DNA from: Natrinema halophilum
GTDB taxonomy: Archaea; Halobacteriota; Halobacteria; Halobacteriales; Natrialbaceae
DNA length: 64,000 bases
Direction: 5' to 3'
Assembly (NCBI RefSeq): GCF_013402815.2
Contig: NZ_CP084880.1
Coordinates: 186,001 to 250,000 of the forward strand
How positions within the stretch are numbered: the first letter of the stretch is position 1; the number at the start of each line of letters is the position of its first letter. The notes beneath the pieces are model-generated. The model did no database searches and was not told where the DNA came from. It worked only from the letters and a program-made list of their open reading frames with translations. Positions 16,336 through 26,520 of the stretch are shown in pieces. The position numbers and the translations under genes were made by a program.

Positions 16336-18522
16336 ATGAACGCCTTAGCACAGTCGGACGTGGCGAGGGAGACGTACTGGGGGATCACCAGCGTCGAGTA
16401 CGCGGTGTTCTATCTCCTCGCCTTTACCGCCGTCGCCGTCTTCGCGTACGGCGTCTACCGGCGATTCGCCCGCTATTCCGACGGGGACGACGACTCGTTC
16501 TCCCGACTCGACGATCTGTCGAACCGGATCAGAAGCGCGGCCAAGATCGTGCTTTCCAACGAAAAACAGTTCAACAGGGACCTCTATGGCGGCCTGATGC
16601 ACTCCTTTATCCTCTGGGGATTTCTCTCGCTGTTCATCGCGACGTCCATTCTGATGGTCGAAGAGTACGGCGCAAAGAAGATTTTGCACATGTCGTTCTG
16701 GGACGGCGACTTCTATCTCGCCTACCAGTTCATGGTCGACGCCATGGGACTGCTGTTCGTCGTCGGCATCGGAATGGCGATGTACCGGCGCTACTGGGTG
16801 CGCAATCACCGCCTCTGGGATCGACACACCTCCGTCGAGGACGACCTCTTCATCTGGACGCTGTTCGCGCTGGGCGCCGGCGGCTTCCTGCTCGAGGGAC
16901 TGCGCGTCTACAGCGCCGGCATCCCCGACCACGAAGTCGTCAGCTTCGTCGCCTACGGGATGGCACTCAGCTTCGATGCGATCGGACTCTCGACGCTCGG
17001 CGCACAACAGGCCGGGCTCAACGGCGCCGGATTCAACGTCGAGAACCTCCACTGGCTCGCCTGGTGGACCCACTCGCTGATCGCCTTTTTCTTCATCGCC
17101 TGGATTCCGTACGCCAAGCCGTTCCACATGATCTCCTCATTCGCGAACGTCGTCACGCGTGACGAGAAAGCCGGCCGGCGCCTGCCGAACGTCCCCTCGG
17201 ATCTCGACGCGACCAACGCCGAATCCATCGACGACTTCACCTGGAAGGAAATCCTCGACCAGGACGCCTGTACCAAGTGCGGTCGGTGTTCGTCGGTCTG
17301 TCCCGCCAAGGCCTCAGACCGCCCACTTGATCCCCGCAACGTCATCCTCGACCTGAAATCCTACCGCGAAGACCTCGAGGCCGGCGGCGATGACCAACCC
17401 ATCATCGCCGACGGCGGAACGTCCGTCATCAACACGGAGACGATGGAGTCCTGCATGGCCTGCATGGCCTGCATGGACGCCTGCCCCGTCGAAATCGAGC
17501 ACCTCAAGAGCTTCACGCGGCTCAACCGCCAGATGACCGACCAGGGCGACGTTCCCCCCAGCATGCAGGATGTCTTCCAGAACGTCATGCAAAACGGCAA
17601 CACCTTCGGCGAATCACCCCGAAACCGCGGCGACTGGACCGACGAACTCGAGTTCGACGTCACCGACGCCCGCGAGGAGGAAGTCGACTACCTCTGGTAC
17701 GTCGGCGACTTCCCGAGCTACGACGAGCGCAACAAGCAGGTCGCCCGCTCGCTGGCGACCATCCTGAAGGAAGCCGACGTCAGCTTCGGCATCCTCTTCG
17801 ACGACGAGAAGTTCGACGGCAACGACATCCGCCGCGTCGGCGAGGAACTGCTCTACGTCGAACTGGCCGGCCACCACGTCGAAACCTGGGAGGACTGCGA
17901 GTTCGACACGATCGTCTGTACCGACCCGCACTCGTACAACACCTTCAAAAACGAATACCCCGAACTCAACTTCGACGAGTTCTCGGACGACCCGATGATG
18001 CCGTTCGACTACGACGACCAGTGGAACGACGACGGCGACATCGACGTCCTCCACTGGACCCAGGCCGTCGAAGAACTCGTCACCGAGGGCAGACTCGACC
18101 TTACCGGCACCGAACTCGATTATACGGTCACCTACCACGACCCGTGTCACCTCGGCCGCTACAACGACGAGTACGAGGCCCCACGCGAACTCATCACGGC
18201 GACGGGCTGTACGCTCGACGAAATGCCGCGCAACCGCAGCAATTCGTTCTGCTGTGGTGGCGGCGGCGGCGGCCTCTGGATGGACTTCGAAGAAGAACCC
18301 AAACCCAGCGAAGAACGCATTCGCGAGGCCTTAGAGGACACCGACGCCGGCAGTGGCGTCGAAAAATTCGTCGTCGCCTGTCCGATGTGCATGACGATGT
18401 ACGAAGACGGCCGCAAAACCGGCGGCTACGAAGACGAAATCGAAATCGTCGACGTCGCCGAACTCATCGTCGAAGCGATCGATGCAAGAGAACAGTCAGA
18501 TGGCAGAACCTCAATTCAATAG
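16336..18522 (+). CDS. Membrane Fe-S oxidoreductase (NarI-like, ferredoxin and CCG domains), ETF:quinone type
   Basis: A 728-aa fused protein. Residues 1-275 have about six membrane spans resembling the cytochrome b-like NarI/HdrE domain. Residues 305-400 hold two 4Fe-4S clusters, in DACTKCGRCSSVCPAK and ESCMACMACMDACPVE. Residues 430-715 hold two CCG-type domains ending in DPCHLGRYNDEY, SFCCGGGGGG and VACPMCMTMYED. The fusion fits the proposed membrane oxidoreductases that pass electrons from EtfBA to menaquinone in organisms lacking classical ETF:QO. It is third in the etfBA operon and GC-rich like the etf genes. The repeated CMACMA is a small in-frame duplication within a cluster motif. 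Confidence 0.92.
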   Translation: MNALAQSDVARETYWGITSVEYAVFYLLAFTAVAVFAYGVYRRFARYSDGDDDSFSRLDDLSNRIRSAAKIVLSNEKQFNRDLYGGLMHSFILWGFLSLFIATSILMVEEYGAKKILHMSFWDGDFYLAYQFMVDAMGLLFVVGIGMAMYRRYWVRNHRLWDRHTSVEDDLFIWTLFALGAGGFLLEGLRVYSAGIPDHEVVSFVAYGMALSFDAIGLSTLGAQQAGLNGAGFNVENLHWLAWWTHSLIAFFFIAWIPYAKPFHMISSFANVVTRDEKAGRRLPNVPSDLDATNAESIDDFTWKEILDQDACTKCGRCSSVCPAKASDRPLDPRNVILDLKSYREDLEAGGDDQPIIADGGTSVINTETMESCMACMACMDACPVEIEHLKSFTRLNRQMTDQGDVPPSMQDVFQNVMQNGNTFGESPRNRGDWTDELEFDVTDAREEEVDYLWYVGDFPSYDERNKQVARSLATILKEADVSFGILFDDEKFDGNDIRRVGEELLYVELAGHHVETWEDCEFDTIVCTDPHSYNTFKNEYPELNFDEFSDDPMMPFDYDDQWNDDGDIDVLHWTQAVEELVTEGRLDLTGTELDYTVTYHDPCHLGRYNDEYEAPRELITATGCTLDEMPRNRSNSFCCGGGGGGLWMDFEEEPKPSEERIREALEDTDAGSGVEKFVVACPMCMTMYEDGRKTGGYEDEIEIVDVAELIVEAIDAREQSDGRTSIQ

Positions 18523-20081
18523 AATTGATTGGAATTTGACTGTTAAGAGATAAAGATACATACAGTTCAGAAATCCTTTCGCTCGAACGTGGTCGGTTAT
18601 GAGAGACGGGGAACGGTACTCCTTATTCAGTATTTAGCACGATACTGAGAGGGATAGATCGAAGGATAAGGCTGAGGTAGCTAGTCACGTGCGGCTAGCA
18701 CGCGACGTTTTGATTATATATGTGCATCATTATCAATCTCATGGTAGAAGTTGTATATGGATTTCCTAAATAAAGAGCATCTGTTGCCGAAGTTATGGAG
18801 CGATGATGGATTACGGAAACGGTAGTGTAGGCTGATCGATGGCTATCTGAGGCTGCGCTCGGGGTGCCCGATACAAATTCGAGGCATCGATTGATTGAAA
18901 GTTTGTAAGGGACCGTAAACCAACAGGTCGACGGCTGCGATGATACTGATCCCGAATTCTTCAGTTGAATGTGAGAGGACCTACTGGTTCGATCGGATGA
19001 AATTTCGAATATTCGTGTACAAAAGGACCGAGTGATTCAGATCCATGATGAGAGTTGCATCTCTCTGCAAACCCAACTCGAAAGGCAAGGGGTTGATGGA
19101 CCGTCCGTATTGCTTCCAGACAAGCTCGGCGAGTACAACGTACTAGACTGTGACGGATATTGGAAGCAGAAACGGGCGTCGATCCCATCAGGTGTTCACG
19201 TCCAAGTACAGGCTGATTCTTTCATCGACCTCCCCCTCGATTGACCTAACATGAAATTATAAACTGGCAGACGATAGGACAAGAAGCTGACAACTTCGCT
19301 GTCGTATGGCGTTTTAACTGATAGTATTGATAGCGTTGACGTCGCTTTGAATTGTATATTTCCCACAATAATGTCAGAGTCGGAGGTGGCTCTCGATACC
19401 ACAGATCAGGGTCGATGTAGTATCAATCACTATATCTCACCGCAGGTTGATCGAATATTCGGTCAGATGTAGCGAAAAGTTTCCTTCGTTAGAATTGGGC
19501 GTACAGCCCCACATACAGGACTATGGAAGGATTAGTTCTGTTTCTCCAGTCGATGTAGTAAGTAATTTTACCCCGAAATTTGGATTTTTAGACGAGTGGT
19601 TCGCTGACCGGGATGTGTCCGTCGGCATCTTCTATACTGCAATGGGTCACTTCGTAGAAATTGAGATCCTTTCGCGAGCAGAATTAGTCGAGTTGGTACT
19701 CCAAGAAGGGGTTACATGAGTACGTTTAGCATTTCTAGACCGGAAGTTGCGGAGAAATGGGTTTATTTCGTCCAAAAGCTATGCTGGCATTCTTCGATCT
19801 CCATGATACCCATCGAAAGTACGGCTCGCCAATCCACAGGATGGGAGGCATCATCGCCTGGTGATGGCGCATTTAGACCGGGATGGATGTGGTCACGCGG
19901 CCTTGTTGAAACCCTCACGCAGTGACACGTTTCGGCGGGTGTGCTGGCTAGAGCGTGCGTATCTCGCGCCCTTGCACCCATCAGTGGAGTCCTCCCGCAT
20001 TCTATCTGCTACGAAAGGGGACCCCGTCGCTGTTACACTTAGAAGGAACACATCTTAGTGGACGCGTCTGTTCTTAGAAGT
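18523..20081. other. 1.5-kb AT-rich decayed region
   Basis: No recognisable gene. Two short plus-strand frames (19447-19719, 90 codons; 19716-19925, overlapping by ATGA) are the longest with reasonable composition, but resemble no family I know and may be relics. Codon use is poor and A/T runs are frequent compared with the operon upstream. Confidence 0.4.
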
Positions 20082-20459
20082 ATGTGTCCCAGCGATAGAG
20101 TCACTGTCAAAGATGTGATGTCCACACCCCTGGAGACGATCTCGGAGGAGGCGACGGTCATGGAAGCCGCACAGCAGATGAGAGAGAAGGACATCAACGC
20201 ACTAGTTGTCAGAACCACGCCGCGAGCTATCATCAGCAGTACTGATGTACTCGACGCCGTTGCTGGCGGACGAAACGTCGCGGAGTTACAGGTAACTGAC
20301 GTAATGATCACCAATGTCGAGACCGCTTCCCCGGACCTTTATATGGAGGAAGTCGCCGCGATGATGACCACTTACGGTATCAAACACCTCCCGGTCGTCG
20401 ACAACGATTACGTCGGAATGGTCTCCTCAACCGATATCACTGCCCACCTGTCGAAATAA
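20082..20459 (+). CDS. CBS-domain pair protein
   Basis: A 125-aa stand-alone Bateman module of two CBS repeats: VKDVMSTPLETISEEATVME to DVLDAVAGG, then VTDVMITNVETASPDLYMEE to KHLPVVDNDYVGMVSSTDI. These modules bind adenosine nucleotides or similar ligands and act as energy or redox sensors. ATG 20082 is preferred over GTG 20058. The neighbours are decayed, so its partner is unknown. A second CBS pair occurs at 37.5 kb. Confidence 0.88.
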   Translation: MCPSDRVTVKDVMSTPLETISEEATVMEAAQQMREKDINALVVRTTPRAIISSTDVLDAVAGGRNVAELQVTDVMITNVETASPDLYMEEVAAMMTTYGIKHLPVVDNDYVGMVSSTDITAHLSK

Positions 20460-20582
20460 GGACCACGGACAAGCGAAATGATATCGACAGATACACTCTC
20501 TATGCAGCACACGCTCTATATCAACCTTCGAGGGTTTCAACAAAGCCAGTCACGCGTATTGTGACCTGTCTCCCGCCATGGC

Positions 20583-21823
20583 TCAGTCGTCAAAACCGGC
20601 AACCTGAAACTGAGTATCCGACTCTTGCAGGAGGCGCTCGGCCCTATCGTGGGCAGACAGGTCGCCTTCATCGAGAGATTCATGGACGTTTTCGATGGTT
20701 TCTGGTGTCACTTTTTCAGTTACTTCGACGGTTTCCACGGGCCGAATCAGTCCCCATAATGCACCAATCGAGTGAACCAGGACCGCAACCGGTGTGAGCG
20801 GAACGAACACCAGACATAATACCGGGCGCTTCCGATATGCCCAGAGACCGGCGAGCAGATATACGAACAACATGCCTGCCAGCGCCAGTGAAATTACTTG
20901 ATAGCGTGATAGAATCGGAACAGTCCCTGGCAGCAAAAATCCTGCAACCAACAACAGGGGGCACAAACGGTGAAAATGCCCACGCGATGATACGTGTGTA
21001 GTAGAGCGGTCGATACCACAGCGGGAGCATGTTTCCATCCCTCACTGTCCCCGAAATCCACCGACGTCGTTGCTTGACCATCGCATAAAGTGAGGGGGCG
21101 CTTGATTCCGAAACCGCACGTCTAGCACACGGAAGGAGACATCCAGCGCTTGTGCTGCCCGCCAGATGAAGTTCGTATCCTCGGTAATCGTCGAAACGTC
21201 CCATGTGATTTGATCTTCGAGCGAGGTGCGGACAGCCACACCACCACCCCACATACAACGGATATTGGAGCCGATGGAAACCGAGCTGTTCGAATTGGTA
21301 CCCGACACGGAATACCTCGGAGAGATATGTTAGCTTCGAGCCAGTGTATAGCGGCTTTTCAGTGAACTGAATAACGTCTTCGTCAGACACTCCCCCGAAC
21401 CCAGCCATGAGGGTGTCCTCATCCAAGTAGAGAACGTACTTTTTGTCGCAGGGGACGTGTCGCCGCGCCCGCTCGACGGCTCGACCTTTGTTAGTCGCGT
21501 GCCAGTCAAACTCGTCGGGGACGACATGAACGGACACCCCCCTCGATCGAGATATCCACTTCTACAATGACATGCACATCAGTAATCTCGTCTTGGATAG
21601 CACCGACTGTCGCTTGGATGACTGCCTCTGCACCAATTGTCAAGGTGCTTATTTGAATGTCATTAAATTCCCCGTCGATTTCGTCATCGTCGACTTATCA
21701 ACCGCGGGCAAACACGGTCGTTTCGTACCACCACCAGAACACCGAGAGGCCGTACAACAAAGCAAACCACTGTATACAGACAATTATCCACAGGGTAGAT
21801 GCCGTGCCGACACTTGGAAACAT
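20583..21823 (-). pseudogene. Glycosyltransferase family 2 (processive, NodC/cellulose-synthase-like), multiply frameshifted
   Basis: Conceptual translation from ATG 21823 starts with a membrane segment (TLWIIVCIQWFALLYGLSVF). It continues in other frames through EAVIQATVGAIQDEITDVHV, GRAVERARRHV, the metal-site KYVLYLDEDTLM, DVSTITEDTNFIWRAA, the acceptor-site KQRRRWISGT and C-terminal membrane helices, to a stop at 20583. Joining these needs at least four frame changes, near 21710, 21540, 21250, 21060 and 20960. The order and spacing match a processive GT2 enzyme that makes an extracellular polysaccharide. It cannot be expressed as one protein. Confidence 0.82.
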
Positions 21824-22154
21824 CTACACACTCACGTGTCTCCTACAGATAGTTGCTCCCTTGGTGACGTGTTCGATCGCAGTCCATCCTTTTTAGGCCA
21901 CCATACAAACATTATCGCGGTATGGCTCACATCTAGCTGGTTAATATACCCTCTGTATCGGTCACGGCGATCCTGACAGAATCTATGGTATTCGAGGCGA
22001 CTGTGCGAGATAGGGAACGAGTCTCGCATGGCAGTAGCCCACAAGCGTGAGCGGTGGAGTCGTTCGATACAGAGGTCCGCTGTCACAGACTGTAAAGTAT
22101 GTGTCAAGTATGTGTGATCGGTATAGTTAACAAACCATAGTCGGAATCTTCATC

Positions 22155-23321
22155 ATGGTCTCTCGGTTTTGGCGGATCGTATTTGCCGTGACTGGCTGGC
22201 ACATCGCCGCAAGTGTCTGTTACTATGCGATCTATGCCGGAACGCCACTCTTTCAAGACGCGTTCGGTTTGTCCGGCTTCAGGGTCGGCCTCGTGATCAG
22301 TGCACTTACACTCGGCTACGCGATCTTCTTGTTGCCCTTCGGCGTTGCGACCGATCGGTTCGGTGAACGTCGGACACTAACCGTCGGCTTAGCCGGACTC
22401 GCCTTGGGCATGCTCCTGGTCGCCGTCGCACCCACCTACTGGCTATTTCTGGCTGCCGTTTTTTTACTCGGGTCGATGTACGGCAGCGCCACGCCGGGAA
22501 CGAACAAGGCGATTTTCGACCAGATCAACGCGGAACGTCATCACCGTGCAATCGGGATCAAGCAGATCGGGCCAACCGTCGGAAGCGCCATCGGCGCTGT
22601 TATTATCACTGGGCTCGCCGGTCGGTTCTTCTGGCAATTCGGGTTCCTCGTCGCTGGAGGGGCCGGATTAGTGACCACTGGCGTATTCTTCGTCGTGTAC
22701 CGCAGGGCATCCCAGGGCGATACGACAGCGCCTGATTTTCGAGGGTTACTATCAAATCACGCGTACGTCGTCCTGTTACTGGTAGGCGTGTGTATCGGCG
22801 CCGCATTCTACACGACGGTCGGATATACCGTCCTCTTTATCGACAAATCGATCGGAGCGACCGTCGCAACGGGCGGGCTTGTCCTCGCGTCGGTGCAGGT
22901 CGTCAACAGCGCTAGCAAAATCGGCGTCGGCATGTTGGCGGACATTCTTCCGGGGACGCCGCGAGCCCGAACGAGCGCGATGTTGGTCGTCCAGGCGGCG
23001 GGTGGTGGCGTATTGTTTCTGGTGCTTCCGGTGACCGAGACGCCGCTCACGGCGGGTTTGGTGTTTGCCGGCCTTGGCGTGTTCGTCCTCGGGTCGTCCG
23101 GATTATACTATTCCTGCATTTCGACGCTCGTCGGCGACGAAAAACTCGGTGCCGCTTCGGCCGCGGGACAGTTAGCCATGACCGTCAGCGGGTTGTTCGC
23201 GCCGCCGACATTCGGATACCTCATCGATGCAAGCGGGTTCGGGGCTGCCTGGTCGTTCTTGGCCGGTCTGTCGTTCGTCGCCGCTGGACTTGGCCTGGCA
23301 GTGGTTTTTGAAATCGTGTAG
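22155..23321 (+). CDS. MFS transporter
   Basis: A 388-aa major facilitator protein with 12 predicted spans. It has the A-motif LPFGVATDRFGERRTL, the GTNKAIFDQINAERHHRAIGI segment typical of nitrate/nitrite- or glycerol-3-phosphate-like carriers, and GMLADILPGTPRARTS in the second half. A TATA-like GTATAGTTAAC precedes ATG 22155. GC content is higher than in the surrounding decayed DNA. Substrate unknown. Confidence 0.92.
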   Translation: MVSRFWRIVFAVTGWHIAASVCYYAIYAGTPLFQDAFGLSGFRVGLVISALTLGYAIFLLPFGVATDRFGERRTLTVGLAGLALGMLLVAVAPTYWLFLAAVFLLGSMYGSATPGTNKAIFDQINAERHHRAIGIKQIGPTVGSAIGAVIITGLAGRFFWQFGFLVAGGAGLVTTGVFFVVYRRASQGDTTAPDFRGLLSNHAYVVLLLVGVCIGAAFYTTVGYTVLFIDKSIGATVATGGLVLASVQVVNSASKIGVGMLADILPGTPRARTSAMLVVQAAGGGVLFLVLPVTETPLTAGLVFAGLGVFVLGSSGLYYSCISTLVGDEKLGAASAAGQLAMTVSGLFAPPTFGYLIDASGFGAAWSFLAGLSFVAAGLGLAVVFEIV

Positions 23322-23509
23322 CGTTTTCACCTGTTCAGGACGCAGTTCTACTGAGCGGCCGATTCAAAACACTCTGCAACCAGTGCCACCTGAAGAGATT
23401 ATCCCGCTCGACCACCGAGGACCGATATGCAGTGGTGCGACCAGCCAACGATATCATCCGGGAACGAAGGTAGGAGGGCCCGAAACCGAAGCCTGAAGGG
23501 GCGAGTGAC

Positions 23510-24163
23510 ATGACCGACGACCCGCTTCCGGCCGAACACCTCTCGCCGCTCGCCACGCTCGCCGACGAGGTACTCGCGGAAGTCGGCTACGAGGTGGCGG
23601 CCGCCGCCGACGCCATCGACGACGCTGTCCCCGGCTACGGCGGTCTATTCGACCCCGCGACCACCCCGGCCGAGTTGCGTCGCGCGCTCGAAAGCCTACT
23701 GGCGTCGGAGGTCACCCGGCCACCCGTTCCCGAGTCAACGAGCGACACATTCGTTCTCTACGTCGACGGCAGTTCGCGCGGCAACCCCGGCCCCGCAGGT
23801 GCGGGCGCTGTGATCATGGACGCTGCGGAGGACCAGCTCGCTCGTCTCGGTCGACCTGTCGGCTCCCGAACGGGGAACAACACTGCCGAGTACGTCGCCC
23901 TCCAACTCGGGCTTTCCGAACTGGTAGCTCGCTACGAGCCACAGAGGGTGGAAGTGCGCATCGACTCGATGACGGTTATCCGAGACGTCTGGGGTGGCGA
24001 TGGTCCGACTGAATCGGGCGTTGAGACGTATAGCGAGGCCATCACAGCGGCACTGTCGAGCATCCCGGAACACCAATACACGCATCTGAGCGATAGCGAC
24101 CCAAACCCCGCCGACGCACTGGCGACAGTGGGAGCCGATATCGCGGCCTTCGGACCTGGATAG
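23510..24163 (+). CDS. rnhA: Ribonuclease H-like protein (type 1, RnhA family)
   Basis: A 217-aa protein. Residues 1-78 are an acidic N-terminal extension, and residues 80-215 the RNase H fold. The catalytic carboxylates are visible in LYVDGSSRGNPGPAGAGA (Asp), RTGNNTAEYVALQLGL (Glu), VRIDSMTVIRDVWG (Asp) and DPNPADALATVGAD (Asp). It degrades the RNA strand of RNA:DNA hybrids, with roles in primer or R-loop removal. It is a single-gene unit between an MFS gene and ComA paralog 2. Confidence 0.92.
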   Translation: MTDDPLPAEHLSPLATLADEVLAEVGYEVAAAADAIDDAVPGYGGLFDPATTPAELRRALESLLASEVTRPPVPESTSDTFVLYVDGSSRGNPGPAGAGAVIMDAAEDQLARLGRPVGSRTGNNTAEYVALQLGLSELVARYEPQRVEVRIDSMTVIRDVWGGDGPTESGVETYSEAITAALSSIPEHQYTHLSDSDPNPADALATVGADIAAFGPG

Positions 24164-24566
24164 TAGTGGTTTGTCGCTTTCAATCCGACATTCGAGCTCC
24201 GTTGAAATCCTCAGAAGCTATCGTAACTGTTAGAATATTCTACTCGAAGATCGTTGCTAGGCGGTGCCTCAACACCAAATATTTCGGGCGCTCGAACAGT
24301 ATTCGAACGCGAGAGCCAAGCAAGATGGAGCGGAATACTGAGCTTCATCAACAGCCACATTCGTCGGACTCGGAGCCGAGATTCGCCTCGGGGAACTCGA
24401 GCGTGCTGGATTGGTCCCAGTGATCGTCGTGCCCATGGCGTTGATGGGCAATAGTATCACGTCGCTGGTGCTGATTACGTGGCTCGTACCGGAGGAATCG
24501 ATCGAAGCGGATTCCCTCGTCGATGGTCCTCCGGAGGCGACACCGAGAGCGACTCGTTCGGCGGTG
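24164..24566. other. Intergenic region, no gene seen
   Basis: About 400 bp between the rnhA stop and the end of ComA paralog 2. Short frames show no protein-like pattern. A long plus-strand frame from 24411 runs antisense through the ComA gene and is an artefact of its codon bias. Confidence 0.4.
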
Positions 24567-25397
24567 TCAGGAAACTCGGTTCGAGAAGGAGAACGTGCCC
24601 ATCTTCCGGCGCTGTTGTTCGAGTGGCATGATGTATTCCGGATTCACATTTCCAAGATTTACCTCCTTCCCGACGGTGTCGATGAACCACCACGTCGTTC
24701 CGAGAACGTCGTAGTAATCACCGAAGGGGACTTCGAAGATGACGTTCTCAATTCCCACGTTATCGACGATCGCATCGACCACCTCGACGGCCTTGTCACT
24801 CGATTCCTCGTCCCGAATTTGGCTCTCGACCTCCTGCATCTCGAAGATCGTCATGTCCGCTCCGGCATCCAGACTCTGTTGGAGTTCGTCGACAGCGTCC
24901 CCGATGTCTATCCCTTCGTCGACGTTTTCTCGAACGGCCTTCTTGCCGATCTCCGAGATGACGTAGAAGCCGAGCTCGTCGGCTCGCTCGATCAGTTCCA
25001 TCTTCTCTTCGGGCGCCATATCGACGACGGTCGAGGAGATCTCGATGCCCGGGATCCCGACGTCGCGAAGGTGTTCCATGTACCGGGTCGTGCATCCCTC
25101 ATGGAAGGCGGCCTCGACTGTAATTCCACCGGGGAACGCGGTGATATCGTGCTCGTCGAACATCATCAATTTCGACTGGAGCAGTTCCGGTGGCTCAAGT
25201 GCGAAGGCGCCGTAGGCAAACTTGTACAGATCGATGTAGGGCCCGATGTACTGGCAGAGGTCCTCTACGTAGTGTTCTCCCTCGATCTGAAACATCGCCC
25301 CTTCCGCCATCGTAAGTCCTCGTTGTCGTGGCTTCTTGGTGCGATCTTCGTGCATGAAGGAGTAGTCCTCGCCCATGTACGTGAATTGGCTATCCAT
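24567..25397 (-). CDS. ComA-like phosphosulfolactate synthase family protein (paralog 2)
   Basis: About 276 aa, same family and block order as the 1.0-1.8 kb gene: RGLTMAEGAMF, IDLYKFAYGAFAL, AFPGGITVEAAF, GIEISSTVVDMAPEEKMEL, EIGKK, DAGADMTIFEMQEVE, VIFEVPFGDYYD, EVNLGNVNPEYIMPLEQQRR. It keeps the Arg of RGLT that paralog 1 lacks. ATG 25397 is preferred over GTG 25427, because the TATA-like AGATATATAC at 25429-25438 lies directly before the GTG and about 30 bp before the ATG. An IS630-type remnant sits upstream. Both proteins probably share a fold and an anionic or sulfite chemistry, but their substrates may not be phosphoenolpyruvate. Confidence 0.88.
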   Translation of the reverse strand: MDSQFTYMGEDYSFMHEDRTKKPRQRGLTMAEGAMFQIEGEHYVEDLCQYIGPYIDLYKFAYGAFALEPPELLQSKLMMFDEHDITAFPGGITVEAAFHEGCTTRYMEHLRDVGIPGIEISSTVVDMAPEEKMELIERADELGFYVISEIGKKAVRENVDEGIDIGDAVDELQQSLDAGADMTIFEMQEVESQIRDEESSDKAVEVVDAIVDNVGIENVIFEVPFGDYYDVLGTTWWFIDTVGKEVNLGNVNPEYIMPLEQQRRKMGTFSFSNRVS

Positions 25398-25520
25398 ATC
25401 TGACACACTATGTTTACTTTCATCCACTGTATATATCTATTCACTGGATGTGCACTTCTCGGGCGGGGAAACCGTCGGACGGCTCGTTGCTGATCCGCGC
25501 CATCCGGGCTAAAGTAGACG

Positions 25521-26517
25521 TTAGAAATAGTTGCTCGTTTCAGGGATAGAGAATTTATCAAAAGCGGTATCGATCGTTGTTGTGAGCTCAGAAAGAGGGC
25601 CGAAGGATCGGTTGCTACGGGCTGATTGCAGCTGTCTCCAGCACTCTTCGACTGGGTTGAATTCCGGTGAATACGCTGGTAACGTGACGAAGGCGAAGTC
25701 GTCACGGCCGCCAGGTCCGTGACGGCCGACGCCAGGAAATACGGTGCTCCCTCTAACACAATGATCAAATCATCTCTGAACTCTTTTCATGACACTAGGA
25801 TTAGATGTTCCGCATGTTCGGCGGTCGCGTACTCTTCAAATTGAGAGAAAAAGCGATCACCGTTCTCGGTGATCGTGCCCAACAGACACGTCTCATCGCG
25901 GTGTCTGGAGAGTTCGACCGTCGGCCGCGTGCCGCGCGGAAACCATTCGGCACGCGGCTCAACTTGCACAGATTGCTTCGTTCGATCGATACAGACTACT
26001 GTGGCGTCCATCGCCCGCCACTTTTTGAGTTCTTCGTGGAACATTTCTTGTTCGTCAGTCTCAGCTTCAGCGGCTGTGCGGCGTGGTTTTTGATAGCTCA
26101 ATCTCGCCTCTTTGAGCAACCGCCGGCAACTCGGGACTGAGTAATCAACATCGTCGATCTCATCGAAATACTGCTGGACGAGCGCCGGCGTCCACGCCGG
26201 CGCGTCAACCCCAACTTCTTCGGGTGAGTCGTGGATAGCTTCTCTGAATTCTTTTACTCTTTTCCTGAGAATTTTCGCTTTCTCTCAGACTGATGATCAT
26301 CAGTCACAGCCTGCTCAAGTGACTCGTCCGTGTCGAATCGCTTGAGCCAGCTATAGATCGTGCGTCGCTGACTGTCGTACCACTCGGCTAGTTCAGTCTG
26401 TGTAATACTATTTTTGTACGCAATTGCCACTAAGAGCCGTTGTATCGGCTTCTTTTCCACCACGTTGTCGAGAGCATCTTGCAATTCCTCGACAGAGACC
26501 TCGTCGAGATGATCCAC
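25521..26517 (-). pseudogene. IS630-type transposase remnant
   Basis: The N-terminal helix-turn-helix is open from ATG 26517 (VAIAYKNSITQTELAEWYDS, RRTIYSWLKRF). The frame shifts near 26260 to FREAIHDSPEEVGVDAPAWT, which runs through RRLLKEARLSYQKPRR, the DDE-type MDATVVCIDRTKQSVQVEPR and CLLGTITENGDRFFSQF. It meets an in-frame TGA near 25785 (LILVS, stop, KEFRDDLIIVLEGAPYF), then shifts again near 25700 to FVTLPAYSPEFNPVEECWRQ and the usual C-terminus ending NYF. It therefore has two frameshifts and one stop. I could not find convincing terminal inverted repeats. Confidence 0.85.
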
Positions 26518-26520
26518 CAG

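Noticed and set aside
18961-19244. Overlapping short frames on both strands
   Set aside because: Neither strand shows protein-like composition or family resemblance; the region is AT-rich decayed DNA.
24411-25403. 330-codon plus-strand frame
   Set aside because: Antisense to the second ComA-like gene, which has full family motifs and a TATA box.
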